A stretch of DNA of 21,832 bases, taken from the NCBI GenBank assembly GCA_002403115.1, contig DHHE01000230.1, forward strand, positions 1-21,832. Direction: 5' to 3'. The notes under the pieces were generated by a model. That model had not been told where the DNA came from. It saw only the letters and a list, made by a program, of their open reading frames with translations, and searched no databases. The stretch comes from a bacterium UBP2_UBA4780 (GTDB lineage: Bacteria; Edwardsbacteria; AC1; EtOH8). Made by a program: the position numbers and the translations under genes. This document shows, one piece after another, positions 1 through 8,043 of this stretch (positions within the stretch are counted from its first letter, which is position 1; every line of letters starts with the position of its first letter).

Positions 1-2
1 AC

Positions 3-317
3 ATCATCTGCCCCTGCGAGTACCGGGACCCGGACCTGCGCGATTTCGGGAGGTGCTACTGCGCCCTGTACGTCACCCGGGACTATCTGGACCGCGGCTC
101 GCCCACCGACCCCATACCGGAAAGGCGGCCGCCCCGGAAGGCGAAGATGCGAAGGGATGAAACTGCGATGGACATGGGAAAAGATGACGGCCAGGGGCCG
201 GTGAAGACATGGCGCTGCACGGTCTGCGGCTACCTGTGCGCCCGGAGCGGGCCCCCGCCGATCTGCCCCATCTGCCGGGCCAAGAGGGAGAGGTTCGAGG
301 AGTTCCGGCCCTGCTGA
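3..317 (+). CDS. Ferredoxin-thioredoxin reductase catalytic chain fused to rubredoxin (3' end only)
   Basis: The reading frame enters from outside the window, so only the last 104 residues are visible. The fragment begins with CPC (residues 3-5 of the visible part), followed 13 residues later by CYC (18-20) in the context GRCYCALYV. These match the second and third Cys motifs of the FTR beta family, which hold the [4Fe-4S] cluster and redox disulfide that pass electrons from ferredoxin to a thioredoxin-like partner. After a basic linker comes a rubredoxin-like module with CTVCGY (72-77) and CPIC (88-91), a short Fe(Cys)4 knuckle like the tail of rubrerythrin. No stop separates the modules, so this is a true fusion. 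Similar FTR-rubredoxin fusions are known from anaerobes and methanogens. The next gene starts about 4 bp after the stop. The first FTR Cys motif should lie upstream of base 1. Confidence 0.85.
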   Translation: MICPCEYRDPDLRDFGRCYCALYVTRDYLDRGSPTDPIPERRPPRKAKMRRDETAMDMGKDDGQGPVKTWRCTVCGYLCARSGPPPICPICRAKRERFEEFRPC

Positions 318-321
318 AGCC

Positions 322-1299
322 TTGGACCGAGGGCCGGTGAGGTTCGAGCTCCTTGGCCCGGAGAAGCTGGACCGGGACGGGTGGGAGGCCCTGGCGCGCG
401 AGTCCCCGGGCGGCACGGTCTACCACACGGCCGACTGGGCCGGGCTCTGGCCCGCGGCCTTTCCTCATTTCAGGCCGGTGTTCGCGGTCGGCGTCGAGGA
501 CGGGAGGTACCAGGCCGGCCTGCCGGCGGTGGTGCGGGGCCGCTTCCCGTTCGCCAGGATCTACTCCATGCCCATGGGCGCCTACGGCGGGATGCTGGTC
601 AGGCGGGGCCTGGTGGGCCGGGCCGAGGATTACTTCGAGGGCCTGCTCCGGGCGCTTGACAGGCTCAGGCCCTGCCTGGCCGAGATCGTCGACTTCGACG
701 GGCGGCAGGGTTTTCTGTCCAAGTACGGGTTCGCCCGCCGCGAGGCCCGGACCCACGTCGTCGACCTGGAGGCCAGCCGCTCGCTCTCCAGGCAGAAGAC
801 CAAGCGGGGCGCGGTGCAGTCGGCCAAGAGGGGCATAGTGATCCGCGACCTGGCGGACGAGGCCGACCTGTCGGACTGCCACCGCCTGCTCCGGCAGCGC
901 GACCGGGGCTACGGGCAGGCGACGAAGTATCCGCCCGGGTTCCTAAGGCAGCTCTGGCTGGGGCTGGCCCCGCGGGGCCTGGCCCGGATCGGATTGGCGG
1001 TTCGGGATTCAAGGATAATCGGCTTCACGGCCGACCTGGCCTTCGGCGACACCGTCACCTACTGGGACGGGGCCAGCGATCCCGGGTTCAGGCGGCTGCG
1101 CCCGGCCGACGCCCTCATCCAGGCCACCATTGACTGGGGCCTGAAACTGGGCTGCCGCCGGCTCAACCTGGGCGGCTCCCCACCCGGGGCCGACGGCCTG
1201 GTGAGGTTCAAGGAGAACTGGGGCGGCCAGGCGCGGGACTACGGGGTCTACACCAGGCAGGCCTGGTGGTATAAAACGATATCGGGCCTACGGCGGTGA
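322..1299 (+). CDS. FemAB-like / GNAT-fold acyltransferase
   Basis: 325 residues with the look of the FemAB/FemX-related double-GNAT superfamily. The N-terminal half has a Tyr-His-Thr-x-x-Trp segment (YHTADW) and an aromatic/Gly stretch near YSMPMGAYGG. The C-terminal half has LNLGGSPPGADGL followed by RFKENWGG, the usual 'FK..WGG' signature near the end of such enzymes. Family members transfer amino acids or acyl groups to peptidoglycan or surface-polymer precursors; the substrate cannot be told here. The neighbours (glycosyltransferase, amidase, murI) support an envelope role. No signal peptide or membrane segment is seen, so it is probably cytosolic. The start is uncertain: TTG at 322 is the longest option, GTG at 337 is possible, and neither has a well-spaced Shine-Dalgarno. 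The stop overlaps the next start (GTGA). Confidence 0.7.
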   Translation: MDRGPVRFELLGPEKLDRDGWEALARESPGGTVYHTADWAGLWPAAFPHFRPVFAVGVEDGRYQAGLPAVVRGRFPFARIYSMPMGAYGGMLVRRGLVGRAEDYFEGLLRALDRLRPCLAEIVDFDGRQGFLSKYGFARREARTHVVDLEASRSLSRQKTKRGAVQSAKRGIVIRDLADEADLSDCHRLLRQRDRGYGQATKYPPGFLRQLWLGLAPRGLARIGLAVRDSRIIGFTADLAFGDTVTYWDGASDPGFRRLRPADALIQATIDWGLKLGCRRLNLGGSPPGADGLVRFKENWGGQARDYGVYTRQAWWYKTISGLRR

Positions 1300-2354
1300 G
1301 GCTGCTGCTTCTGGCCGACGCCTCCAGCCTGCACTCAAAACGCTGGGCCGGCTGGTTCGCCGGCCGCGGCCACGATGTGCTGCTGGCCTCGCTGGAGGCG
1401 CCGGGCGACGCCGACATCCCGTTCGCCCGCCTGCCGGGGCGCAGCCGCTGGACCGATTACATCGGAGCCGCTCCCGCCCTGAAGCGGACCATCGCCGGAT
1501 ACAAGCCGGACCTGGTCAACGCCCACTTCGTGCCCAACTACGGTTTTCTCGGCGCGCTCTCGGGCTTCCGCCCCCTGGCGGTCTCGGCCTGGGGGTCAGA
1601 CCTTTTGATCTCGGCCAGGCGCTCGATCCTGCACCGGGCGCGGGCCCGATGGGCGCTCTCCAGGGCCTGCCTGGCCACCTGCGACGGGCAGGTGCTGGTC
1701 GAAGAGCTTTTGGGGCTGGGGGTGGAACCGGGCCGCATTCTCAACGTCCCCATGGGGGTGGACCGGGGGCTTATCGTCGGGCGCCGCGGCGGGCTGCCGC
1801 CGGAGGGGCCGGTCAACATAGTCAGCACCCGGGGCCTGGAGCCGTTGTACGACGTGGAGACCGTCATCAGGGCCATGCCGCTGGTGTCGAATAGCACGAA
1901 GAGGCCGGTCAACCTGGCCATAGTCGGCGGCGGCAGGCTCAGGGATAGCCTGGAGCGGCTGGCCCGGGAGCTGGGGATCGAAAAACATGCAACCTTCACC
2001 GGACGGCTGGATCACCGCGAGCTGATCGACAGGCTCGACCAAGCCGGCATCTATGTCACCGCCAGCCGCTCGGACAGCACCTCGGTCTCCCTGCTGGAGG
2101 CCATGGCCCGGGGCCTGGTCCCGGTGGCCGGCGACATCCCGGGCAACCGGGAGTGGATCGAGGACGGGGTGGGAGGCCTGCTGTTCCCGCCCGGCGACCA
2201 TGCCGCCCTGGCCCGGCGGATCCTTGAGCTGGCGGCAGGGTCGGTAGATACCGGACCGATGATCGAAAGGAATCTGGAGATAGTGAGGAAACGGGGCTGC
2301 TGGCAGGGGAACATGGAAGAGGTCGAGAACGCCTTCATGGAACTCGTCCGATGA
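1296..2354 (+). CDS. GT4-family glycosyltransferase
   Basis: 352 residues with a two-Rossmann-domain GT-B fold. The N-terminal domain opens LLLLADASSLHSKRWAGW and includes NAHFVPNYGFLGAL. The C-terminal domain has VPMGVDRG, IVGGGRLRDSLERLARELG and GDIPGNREWIEDGVGGLLFPPGD, all typical of retaining GT4 sugar-nucleotide transferases. The family's EX7E motif appears as D260-x7-E268 (SDSTSVSLLEAMARG), a conservative change of the first acid. It probably transfers a sugar from a nucleotide donor to a lipid-linked or surface glycan; donor and acceptor are unknown. The GTG start lies inside the previous stop (4-bp overlap), and its own stop overlaps the amidase ATG, so translation is likely coupled. 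The FemAB-like neighbour suggests surface-polysaccharide or cell-wall work. Confidence 0.85.
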   Translation: MRLLLLADASSLHSKRWAGWFAGRGHDVLLASLEAPGDADIPFARLPGRSRWTDYIGAAPALKRTIAGYKPDLVNAHFVPNYGFLGALSGFRPLAVSAWGSDLLISARRSILHRARARWALSRACLATCDGQVLVEELLGLGVEPGRILNVPMGVDRGLIVGRRGGLPPEGPVNIVSTRGLEPLYDVETVIRAMPLVSNSTKRPVNLAIVGGGRLRDSLERLARELGIEKHATFTGRLDHRELIDRLDQAGIYVTASRSDSTSVSLLEAMARGLVPVAGDIPGNREWIEDGVGGLLFPPGDHAALARRILELAAGSVDTGPMIERNLEIVRKRGCWQGNMEEVENAFMELVR

Positions 2355-3547
2355 GGCCGCGGGCCGCGCATCTTGCGCTCCTGCTGGCCGTCTGCCTGCT
2401 GGCCGCGGCGGCCGGAGCCCAGCAGGTGACGGTGATCGACGCCAAGGGCCGGACCACCGTCCTGACGTCCCTGAGGTTCGAGGACCACCCTTACCTGCCG
2501 CTATCCGGGCTGACCGGCCCCTGGGAGGCGGCCGGCACCTGGTCCGAGCTGGAGGGCCGGGCCGAGGTGAAGATGCCGGGCCGCAGCCTGACCCTGTCGG
2601 CCGACAACACCTTCTGCCAGATAGACGGCAAGTCGTACAACCTCTACTACCCGGTGCGCCTGTACCAGGGCGAGCTGTGGGCGCCCATGGAGCTTTTCAC
2701 CCGCTACCTGATCCCGCTCTGGGGCCGGACGATATCCTATGACGAGAAGACCAGGCGCCTGAGCCTGGGCGGGCTGCCGGCCGGCGCCCCGCCGCCGCAG
2801 GCCGCGGCCAAGGGCTCCGGCGCCATCGAGCACCGGGCCATCCGCAAGGTGGTGGTGGACCCGGGCCACGGCGGCAAGGACCCGGGGGCGGTCGGCCCCA
2901 CCGGGCTCAAGGAAAAGGACGTGAATCTGGAAGTGGGCCTGCGGCTCAAGGCCATACTGGAGGACATGGGCCTGCTGGTGGTGATGACCCGGGACGACGA
3001 CACCTTCGTGCCGCTGTCCGGGCGGACGGCCCTGGCCAACCGGGAGGCGGCCGACATCTTCATCAGCATCCACTGCAACGCCGCCCCGCGCAAGAAGCGG
3101 GCCCGGGCCAGCATGAGGGGCTCGGAGACCTACTTCCTGTCGCTGGCCAAGACCGACGACGCCCGGGCGGCCGCCGCCCTGGAGAACGCCGCCATCCAGT
3201 TCGAGCAGCCGGACAACAAGACCAAGAACATGGACGAGGTCCAGTTCATCCTGTGGGACATGGTGCAGAACCAGTACCTGACCGAGTCCTCGGACCTGGC
3301 CGAGTACGTCCAGGAGGCGCTGGGCTCGTCCCTGCCGTTCCCCAGCCGGGGGGTGAACCAGGCCGGGTTCTACGTGCTGAACGGGGCCTACATGCCGGCC
3401 ATCCTGGTGGAGAGCGCCTTCATCTCGCACAAGGACGAGGAGGCCCTGCTCAAGAAGTCCGACACCCGGCGCAAGATAGCCCAGGCGGTGGCCAAGGGGC
3501 TGGCCAACTTCGCCCGGAGGCACCAGATGAAGCTGGGGGGGGAATGA
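2351..3547 (+). CDS. Secreted N-acetylmuramoyl-L-alanine amidase (Amidase_3)
   Basis: 398 residues. A Sec signal peptide covers about residues 1-23 (hydrophobic ALLLAVCLLAAAAGA, cleavage near AGA-QQ). Residues about 25-140 resemble a copper-amine-oxidase-like N-terminal domain, often a wall-binding module. The catalytic Amidase_3 domain follows, with the full zinc set: H173 in VVDPGHGGKDPG, E194 in NLEVGL, H241 in ISIHCNA and the catalytic acid E354 in ILVESAF. The enzyme cleaves the bond between MurNAc and the stem peptide in the periplasm, for cell separation or wall turnover. It overlaps the upstream glycosyltransferase by 4 bp (ATGA). The gene ends in a run of eight G (3535-3542), immediately followed by an ATGA overlap with the restriction-modification gene. 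Composition changes sharply at this point. Confidence 0.93.
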   Translation: MRPRAAHLALLLAVCLLAAAAGAQQVTVIDAKGRTTVLTSLRFEDHPYLPLSGLTGPWEAAGTWSELEGRAEVKMPGRSLTLSADNTFCQIDGKSYNLYYPVRLYQGELWAPMELFTRYLIPLWGRTISYDEKTRRLSLGGLPAGAPPPQAAAKGSGAIEHRAIRKVVVDPGHGGKDPGAVGPTGLKEKDVNLEVGLRLKAILEDMGLLVVMTRDDDTFVPLSGRTALANREAADIFISIHCNAAPRKKRARASMRGSETYFLSLAKTDDARAAAALENAAIQFEQPDNKTKNMDEVQFILWDMVQNQYLTESSDLAEYVQEALGSSLPFPSRGVNQAGFYVLNGAYMPAILVESAFISHKDEEALLKKSDTRRKIAQAVAKGLANFARRHQMKLGGE

Positions 3548-6500
3548 GGAAGAAAAGCAGAAAAGTTATGGACAAGAAGAAAGAAGCAAAACATAAACTC
3601 GCTGATTTGCTCAAGGAATTTTCAGCGCACTTACAAAAAGGCGCCTTCAAGGGGCAATCAGAAGCCACTGCCCGCACTTGGGTTGAAAGGTTTTTAAATG
3701 TTTTCGGCTGGGATACTTTAGATCCGTATCAGGTACGGCAGGAATATCGTATAAAAGGCCGGGCAGCAAGGCGGTTGAAATCAGAAGGCTCTTCGCACCG
3801 AAGACCCGACTATTGTTTGCTTTCCAACGGGATAAGACAGTTATACATTGATGTTAAAAAAGTTGACGCAAATATTAAAAACGACTCCGGGATTGCATAT
3901 CAAGTGCGATGTTATGGATGGTCAGAGGGGTTCAAGCTGAGCTATGCTTTTGATTTCGAGGAATTGGCTATTTACGATTGCCGCATACCGCCAAAGGATG
4001 ATGACGAAGCAGATATTGCGCGTTTGCAGTATTACAGGTTTACGGAGTATCTTGAAAAGTTTGATGATCTTTGGAATTATTTTTCCAAGGACGAAATTGA
4101 TTCCGGTTCAATTTCGAGATTGCACCCTGACGATGAACAGCCCAAAGGCAGCAAACCGTTGGACCAGGATTTTGAAGAAAATCTTTCGGTATGGCGGAAA
4201 GAACTGGCAAAAGTCATACTGCGTTACGGCAAAGTACGCGATGCCGGGATCATCTCCGCGGCAGCGCAAAGAATACTCGACAGGATAATTTTCCTGCGGA
4301 TCTGCGAGGAATTCGGCTATGAGGAACTCGGCACCCTGCTGGAAATGTCACGGAACGAGGATGGGTTTTGGCCTTTGTTCATGGAAGAACATGATAAGCG
4401 CTACAGCAAGATTTACGACGGCATTTTATTTCCGGCGACAGGCGAAGACGATCCTTCCGGAGTTGATGGCTATTTGCGCTCCTGGTGGCTAAAGGGCCGG
4501 ATATTCCGGGATATAGTGCAAAAGCTGTATTACCCGAATCCCTATAAATTTGACGTGGTGCCGATCGAACTGCTTGGCGGTATTTATGAAAAATATCTCG
4601 GCAAACGCCTCAGGGTGGTCGGCAATGACGTTCAAGATGAATTTAAGCCGGAATATCAGAGGACCAAGGGCGCTGTTTATACGCCGCCCTGGGTGGTGCA
4701 GCGGATAATCCAGGAAACCCTTTTACCGCTTACGGCCAAAAAAGACCCGGAGCAGCTATTGCAGCTTAAAATTCTCGATCCGGCCTGCGGCAGCGCCAGC
4801 TTCCTGCTGGGGGTTTATGATTTCTTGGAGGGGCAGATACTCAACTGGTTCAAGCGCAATCCGAAGGACCACCGCCGGGAGCAGTTTGTGGTTGAATCGG
4901 AGGACGGGCTGCATCTTACGCCTAAAACCGCCAGAGCCATAATAAACGATTGCATTCACGGCGTGGACATTGACGCCGAGGCGGTGGAAGTGGCCCGGAT
5001 GTCGCTGGCCCTGCGTTATTTGGAAGGCATGGCGATGCCAAGCGGGGAGCCCCACCTTTTGCTCAAAGGCATCGGCCTGTGCATCCGGCAGGGCAATTCG
5101 CTGGTAGGTCCGGATATCATCGGCCTGGGTATTGACGCCGAAAAGGTGATCACTGAATGCATGCCTTTTGACTGGCACAACAAGAAGACAGGCTTTGGGG
5201 CGGTAATGGACGGCGGCGGGTTTGACGCGGTGGTCGGGAATCCGCCCTATATTGAAGTTAAGCGGTATAAGGATTGGATGCCGTCCCAATATAAATATCT
5301 TAAAGAAAGCGGCGTATATCAAACCACCGTCCAGGGCAAGACGGACATCGCCATGCCGTTCATGGAACAGGGCCTGAAACTGCTGCGGAAGGACGGGCGG
5401 CTGGGGTTCATCATCCAGAACAGGTTTTTTAAAACGGATTACGGCGAAATCGTCAGGGGCTGGCTGCTGAAGAACAAGGCCATATCTCAAATCGAGGATT
5501 TTACCGACATTCAGATTTTCGCCGGCCGGACCACCTATACGGCAATGATGATTTTACAAAAAGGCAGCCCCTCCATCCACTACCGGACTTATTCCAATTT
5601 GGAGGACGCCGCCGCCCGGAAACCGAGCATAGATTGCAAATTGAACTGGGGCTCCATAGACAGCAATGTCTGGTCTTTCGATCAACCCGATCTTTTGGAA
5701 ATCCACAACGACCTGGTCAAACGGCACGGCACCATAGCGCAGAGAACGGACCTGCAGATATCGGTGGGGCTCCAAACATTATACGGCAGTCTGTATCAGA
5801 TTGACCCGGTAGAAGTGAAACCTCGCACCATAATAGGGAAAAACGGAGAGGGAGACACCGTTACCCTGGAACGGGCGGCACTCAGGCCCTTGTGCCGCAA
5901 CCGGGGGTTTTATCCCTTCAGACAGGACAACGCCGACGCCTGGGTAATATTTCCTTATGAGATAAACCACGGCCAGGCCGCCGAGATAGGGTGGAAAGAA
6001 TTCAAGGAAAAATATCCCAAAACTGCCGCTTACCTGGAAGAACGCAAAAGAATGCTTCTTAAAGCGGTGGAGATAGAACAGGGCGCAAACAGGTGGCATT
6101 TGTATACACGGCCGCAAAATCTCGTTATACAAGCAAACCCCAAGGTCTTATTCCCCATGACGATTGAAGACGCTATGGCTGCGGTTGATCTTAACGGAGA
6201 CATTTACCAGGACAATGTCAATGTAAATTCAATATCTTTCTCCGGAGCAATGCCACAACAATTAAAGGCCATTGCGGCGGTATTTAATTCGACTTTGTTC
6301 AGCGCCCTGGCCCGCCTTAAAGCCGGTTTGAATGATTCCGGTTGGAGAAAGTTCAATAGACAATACGCAGAATTGGTTCCATTCCCCGCCGGGATTTATA
6401 AAGATGCGGCCAATGTAAAATTGCTTTCCGGACTGGCGGACAAGATCACAGAACTGCAATCCAAATCTGTCGGCGCTGCCGCGGAAGGTGCGAGAACGGG

Positions 6501-6666
6501 TTTCCGCGCGGCCATTGAAAAACAATGGGAAAATCTTGACAATGCGGTTGAAACCATCTATGGCCTCTGCAAGGAACAGAAAGAAGTCGTAAAGAAATAT
6601 CCACGCAAAGTAAATAGATTTGATCTTTTAGCCCGTCAAACAATAGTGCCAGAAGATTCCGAATAA
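3544..6666 (+). CDS. Type IIG restriction-modification enzyme (Eco57I-like)
   Basis: 1040 residues from the ATG at 3544; ATG at 3568 is an alternative. A PD-(D/E)XK nuclease lies near the N-terminus: RPDY with D89, then YIDVKK giving D103-x-K105. The central part is a gamma-class N6-adenine methyltransferase, with motif I DPACGSA at 412-418 (the usual final G is A) and motif IV NPPY at 566-569. The C-terminal third (about 690-1000) looks like a TaqI-type target-recognition domain. One polypeptide should therefore bind, methylate and cut a short site; the site cannot be read from sequence. The gene is distinctly poorer in G+C than its neighbours, with AAA/AAT/TTT codons common, so it is probably acquired. 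It nevertheless starts inside the amidase stop codon (ATGA), suggesting coupled translation. The frame stays open upstream to 3253, but that part overlaps the amidase and is non-coding. Confidence 0.92.
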   Translation: MRKKSRKVMDKKKEAKHKLADLLKEFSAHLQKGAFKGQSEATARTWVERFLNVFGWDTLDPYQVRQEYRIKGRAARRLKSEGSSHRRPDYCLLSNGIRQLYIDVKKVDANIKNDSGIAYQVRCYGWSEGFKLSYAFDFEELAIYDCRIPPKDDDEADIARLQYYRFTEYLEKFDDLWNYFSKDEIDSGSISRLHPDDEQPKGSKPLDQDFEENLSVWRKELAKVILRYGKVRDAGIISAAAQRILDRIIFLRICEEFGYEELGTLLEMSRNEDGFWPLFMEEHDKRYSKIYDGILFPATGEDDPSGVDGYLRSWWLKGRIFRDIVQKLYYPNPYKFDVVPIELLGGIYEKYLGKRLRVVGNDVQDEFKPEYQRTKGAVYTPPWVVQRIIQETLLPLTAKKDPEQLLQLKILDPACGSASFLLGVYDFLEGQILNWFKRNPKDHRREQFVVESEDGLHLTPKTARAIINDCIHGVDIDAEAVEVARMSLALRYLEGMAMPSGEPHLLLKGIGLCIRQGNSLVGPDIIGLGIDAEKVITECMPFDWHNKKTGFGAVMDGGGFDAVVGNPPYIEVKRYKDWMPSQYKYLKESGVYQTTVQGKTDIAMPFMEQGLKLLRKDGRLGFIIQNRFFKTDYGEIVRGWLLKNKAISQIEDFTDIQIFAGRTTYTAMMILQKGSPSIHYRTYSNLEDAAARKPSIDCKLNWGSIDSNVWSFDQPDLLEIHNDLVKRHGTIAQRTDLQISVGLQTLYGSLYQIDPVEVKPRTIIGKNGEGDTVTLERAALRPLCRNRGFYPFRQDNADAWVIFPYEINHGQAAEIGWKEFKEKYPKTAAYLEERKRMLLKAVEIEQGANRWHLYTRPQNLVIQANPKVLFPMTIEDAMAAVDLNGDIYQDNVNVNSISFSGAMPQQLKAIAAVFNSTLFSALARLKAGLNDSGWRKFNRQYAELVPFPAGIYKDAANVKLLSGLADKITELQSKSVGAAAEGARTGFRAAIEKQWENLDNAVETIYGLCKEQKEVVKKYPRKVNRFDLLARQTIVPEDSE

Positions 6667-6684
6667 ACTTATACAAAAAGCATC

Positions 6685-6759
6685 ATGCGCCAACCCTCCC
6701 CCATCAGCGTCTTCGACTCCGGCTTCGGCGGGCTGACTACCTTCCATCGTATCAGGTGA
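6685..6759 (+). pseudogene. Orphan 5' fragment of a second murI
   Basis: An ATG-initiated 24-codon frame encodes a peptide containing ISVFDSGFGGLTTFHRI, the N-terminal signature of glutamate racemase, then stops at TGA. The intact murI begins at 7145 with IGIFDSGFGGLTVFRRI. By eye, 6702-6753 and 7162-7213 match at 43 of 52 bases, and the residues before the core differ (MRQPSP versus MADNKP). The fragment is therefore a diverged copy rather than a fresh duplication. It sits just downstream of the restriction-modification gene, and the pyrophosphatase-like gene follows it. It most likely travelled with that gene from a relative, or marks where an insertion displaced the original murI 5' end. 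A function as a 24-residue peptide is unlikely. Confidence 0.85.
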
Positions 6760-6769
6760 GAATATACTA

Positions 6770-7126
6770 ATGGATCAAATAAGGTATAACGCTTCCTTTT
6801 GGGAATCCCTAGAGTCGCTGCTGCGGTCCGGGGAGGTCGTCATCGACCGGCCGAAGGGCTCGCGGCATCCGCGGTATACGGACGCGGTCTATCCCCTCGA
6901 CTACGGCTACGTGAAGGGGACCCTGTCCCTGGACAACTCCGGGATCGATGTCTGGAGGGGCAGCGGCGGGACGGATCGGGTCACCGGGGCCCTGTGCACC
7001 GTCGACCTTGACAAACGGGATTCGGAAGTCAAGATACTGTTCGACTGCACCGATGAGGAGAAACGGACTGTCCTTGACTTCCAGAACCATCAGCAGATGC
7101 ACGCCATCCTGATCGATCGTATGTAA
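6770..7126 (+). CDS. Short inorganic-pyrophosphatase-like protein
   Basis: 118 residues resembling the core of family-I inorganic pyrophosphatase. IDRPKGSRHPRY (25-36) is followed by YPLDYGY (41-47), matching the family's YPxxYGY. Then LSLDNSGIDVW (52-62) places D55 and D60 where two metal-binding acids usually are, and KRDSEVK (82-88) supplies another acid, D84. The usual DGDPxD loop is only partly kept and the protein is much shorter than the ~175-residue classical enzyme. Similar short proteins are commonly annotated as pyrophosphatases in anaerobes, but their activity is less certain. An AGGTGA Shine-Dalgarno lies at 6754-6759, overlapping the end of the murI fragment. The gene lies 18 bp before murI, so the two are probably co-transcribed. 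Its G+C content returns to the genome norm. Confidence 0.7.
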   Translation: MDQIRYNASFWESLESLLRSGEVVIDRPKGSRHPRYTDAVYPLDYGYVKGTLSLDNSGIDVWRGSGGTDRVTGALCTVDLDKRDSEVKILFDCTDEEKRTVLDFQNHQQMHAILIDRM

Positions 7127-7144
7127 TTCCTGCCGTCCCGAACA

Positions 7145-7975
7145 ATGGCTGACAACAAACCCATCGGCATCTTCGACTCCGGATTCGGCGGGCTGACCGT
7201 CTTCCGGCGCATCCTGGAGCGCCTGCCGCGGTACGACTACATCTATCTGGGCGACAACGCCCGCACACCGTACGGCAACCGCTCCTTCGAGACGGTGCTC
7301 AAGTTCGCCACCCAGGGGGTGGGCCACCTGTTCTCACTGGGCTGCCGGCTGGTGGTCATCGCCTGCAACACCGCCTCGGCCAAGGCCCTGCGCACCATCC
7401 AGCAGGCATGGCTGCCCAGGAACTATCCGGGGCTCCGGGTGCTGGGGGTCATCAGGCCGACGGTGGAGTCGATACGCAGTTTTACCAAGACCAACCATGT
7501 GGCCCTGTGGGCCACGCCGGGCACGGTGCGCTCCGAGAGCTTCGCCATCGAGATCGCCAAGTACGCCCCGCAGGTCAAGCTGTTCCAGCAGGCCTGCCCC
7601 ATGCTGGTGCCGCTGGTGGAGGCCGGGGAGCTGGAGGGGCCGGGGGTGGACTGCTACATCAATAAATACTGGGATCAGACCAGGGCGCAGTCGCCGGACA
7701 TCGACACCCTGCTGCTGGGCTGCACCCACTATCCCCTGCTGATGCCCCGGCTGAAGGCGCTGCTGCCGGAGGGCGTCCGGGTGGTCGAGCAGGGCCTGCT
7801 GGTGGCCCCCAGCCTGGAGGACTACCTGAAGCGGCACCCGGAGATCGAGTCCGCCCTGACCCGGGGCGGCGCCTGCCGCTACCTGACCACGGACCAATGC
7901 CAGTATTTCGACGAGCTGGCGGAAAAGTTCATGGGTCTGAAAATCTCCTCGGAGAAGGCGGAGATAGCGGGGTAG
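7145..7975 (+). CDS. murI: Glutamate racemase
   Basis: 276 residues, the normal length for the family. MurI converts L- to D-glutamate in the cytosol for the peptidoglycan stem peptide. Both catalytic half-sites are present: FDSGFGG with D11/S12, C74 in ACNTASA, and C193 in GCTHYPLL. The substrate-binding segment YLGDNARTPYG is also intact. The ATG at 7145 is chosen because the protein then begins directly with the conserved IGIFDSGFGG block; there is no obvious Shine-Dalgarno. The gene continues the envelope theme of the amidase, glycosyltransferase and FemAB-like genes upstream, from which it is now separated by the restriction-modification block. A partial second copy of its 5' end lies at 6685-6759. 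Confidence 0.96.
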   Translation: MADNKPIGIFDSGFGGLTVFRRILERLPRYDYIYLGDNARTPYGNRSFETVLKFATQGVGHLFSLGCRLVVIACNTASAKALRTIQQAWLPRNYPGLRVLGVIRPTVESIRSFTKTNHVALWATPGTVRSESFAIEIAKYAPQVKLFQQACPMLVPLVEAGELEGPGVDCYINKYWDQTRAQSPDIDTLLLGCTHYPLLMPRLKALLPEGVRVVEQGLLVAPSLEDYLKRHPEIESALTRGGACRYLTTDQCQYFDELAEKFMGLKISSEKAEIAG

Positions 7976-8043
7976 GGCCGCCGCGGCTTACCGCGAAACA
8001 CGCCGATCAACTCGAAACATTGAACGTTGTCTTTGGATAGCAT

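Noticed and set aside
3253..3543. Upstream extension of the restriction-modification frame (97 codons)
   Set aside because: It lies wholly within the amidase gene, which keeps its catalytic Glu and terminal residues in another frame. The composition changes at 3544, where an ATG overlaps the amidase stop.
6746..7122. ATCGTAT direct repeat at 6746-6752 and 7116-7122 flanking the pyrophosphatase-like gene as a target-site duplication
   Set aside because: The sequence after the second copy does not continue the murI fragment, so the two copies do not bracket a clean insertion; a 7-bp match over this distance may be chance.
7982..7995. CGCGG-CTTA-CCGCG hairpin after murI as a terminator
   Set aside because: Only a 5-bp stem and no following T-run. 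It is too weak to call in G+C-rich DNA.
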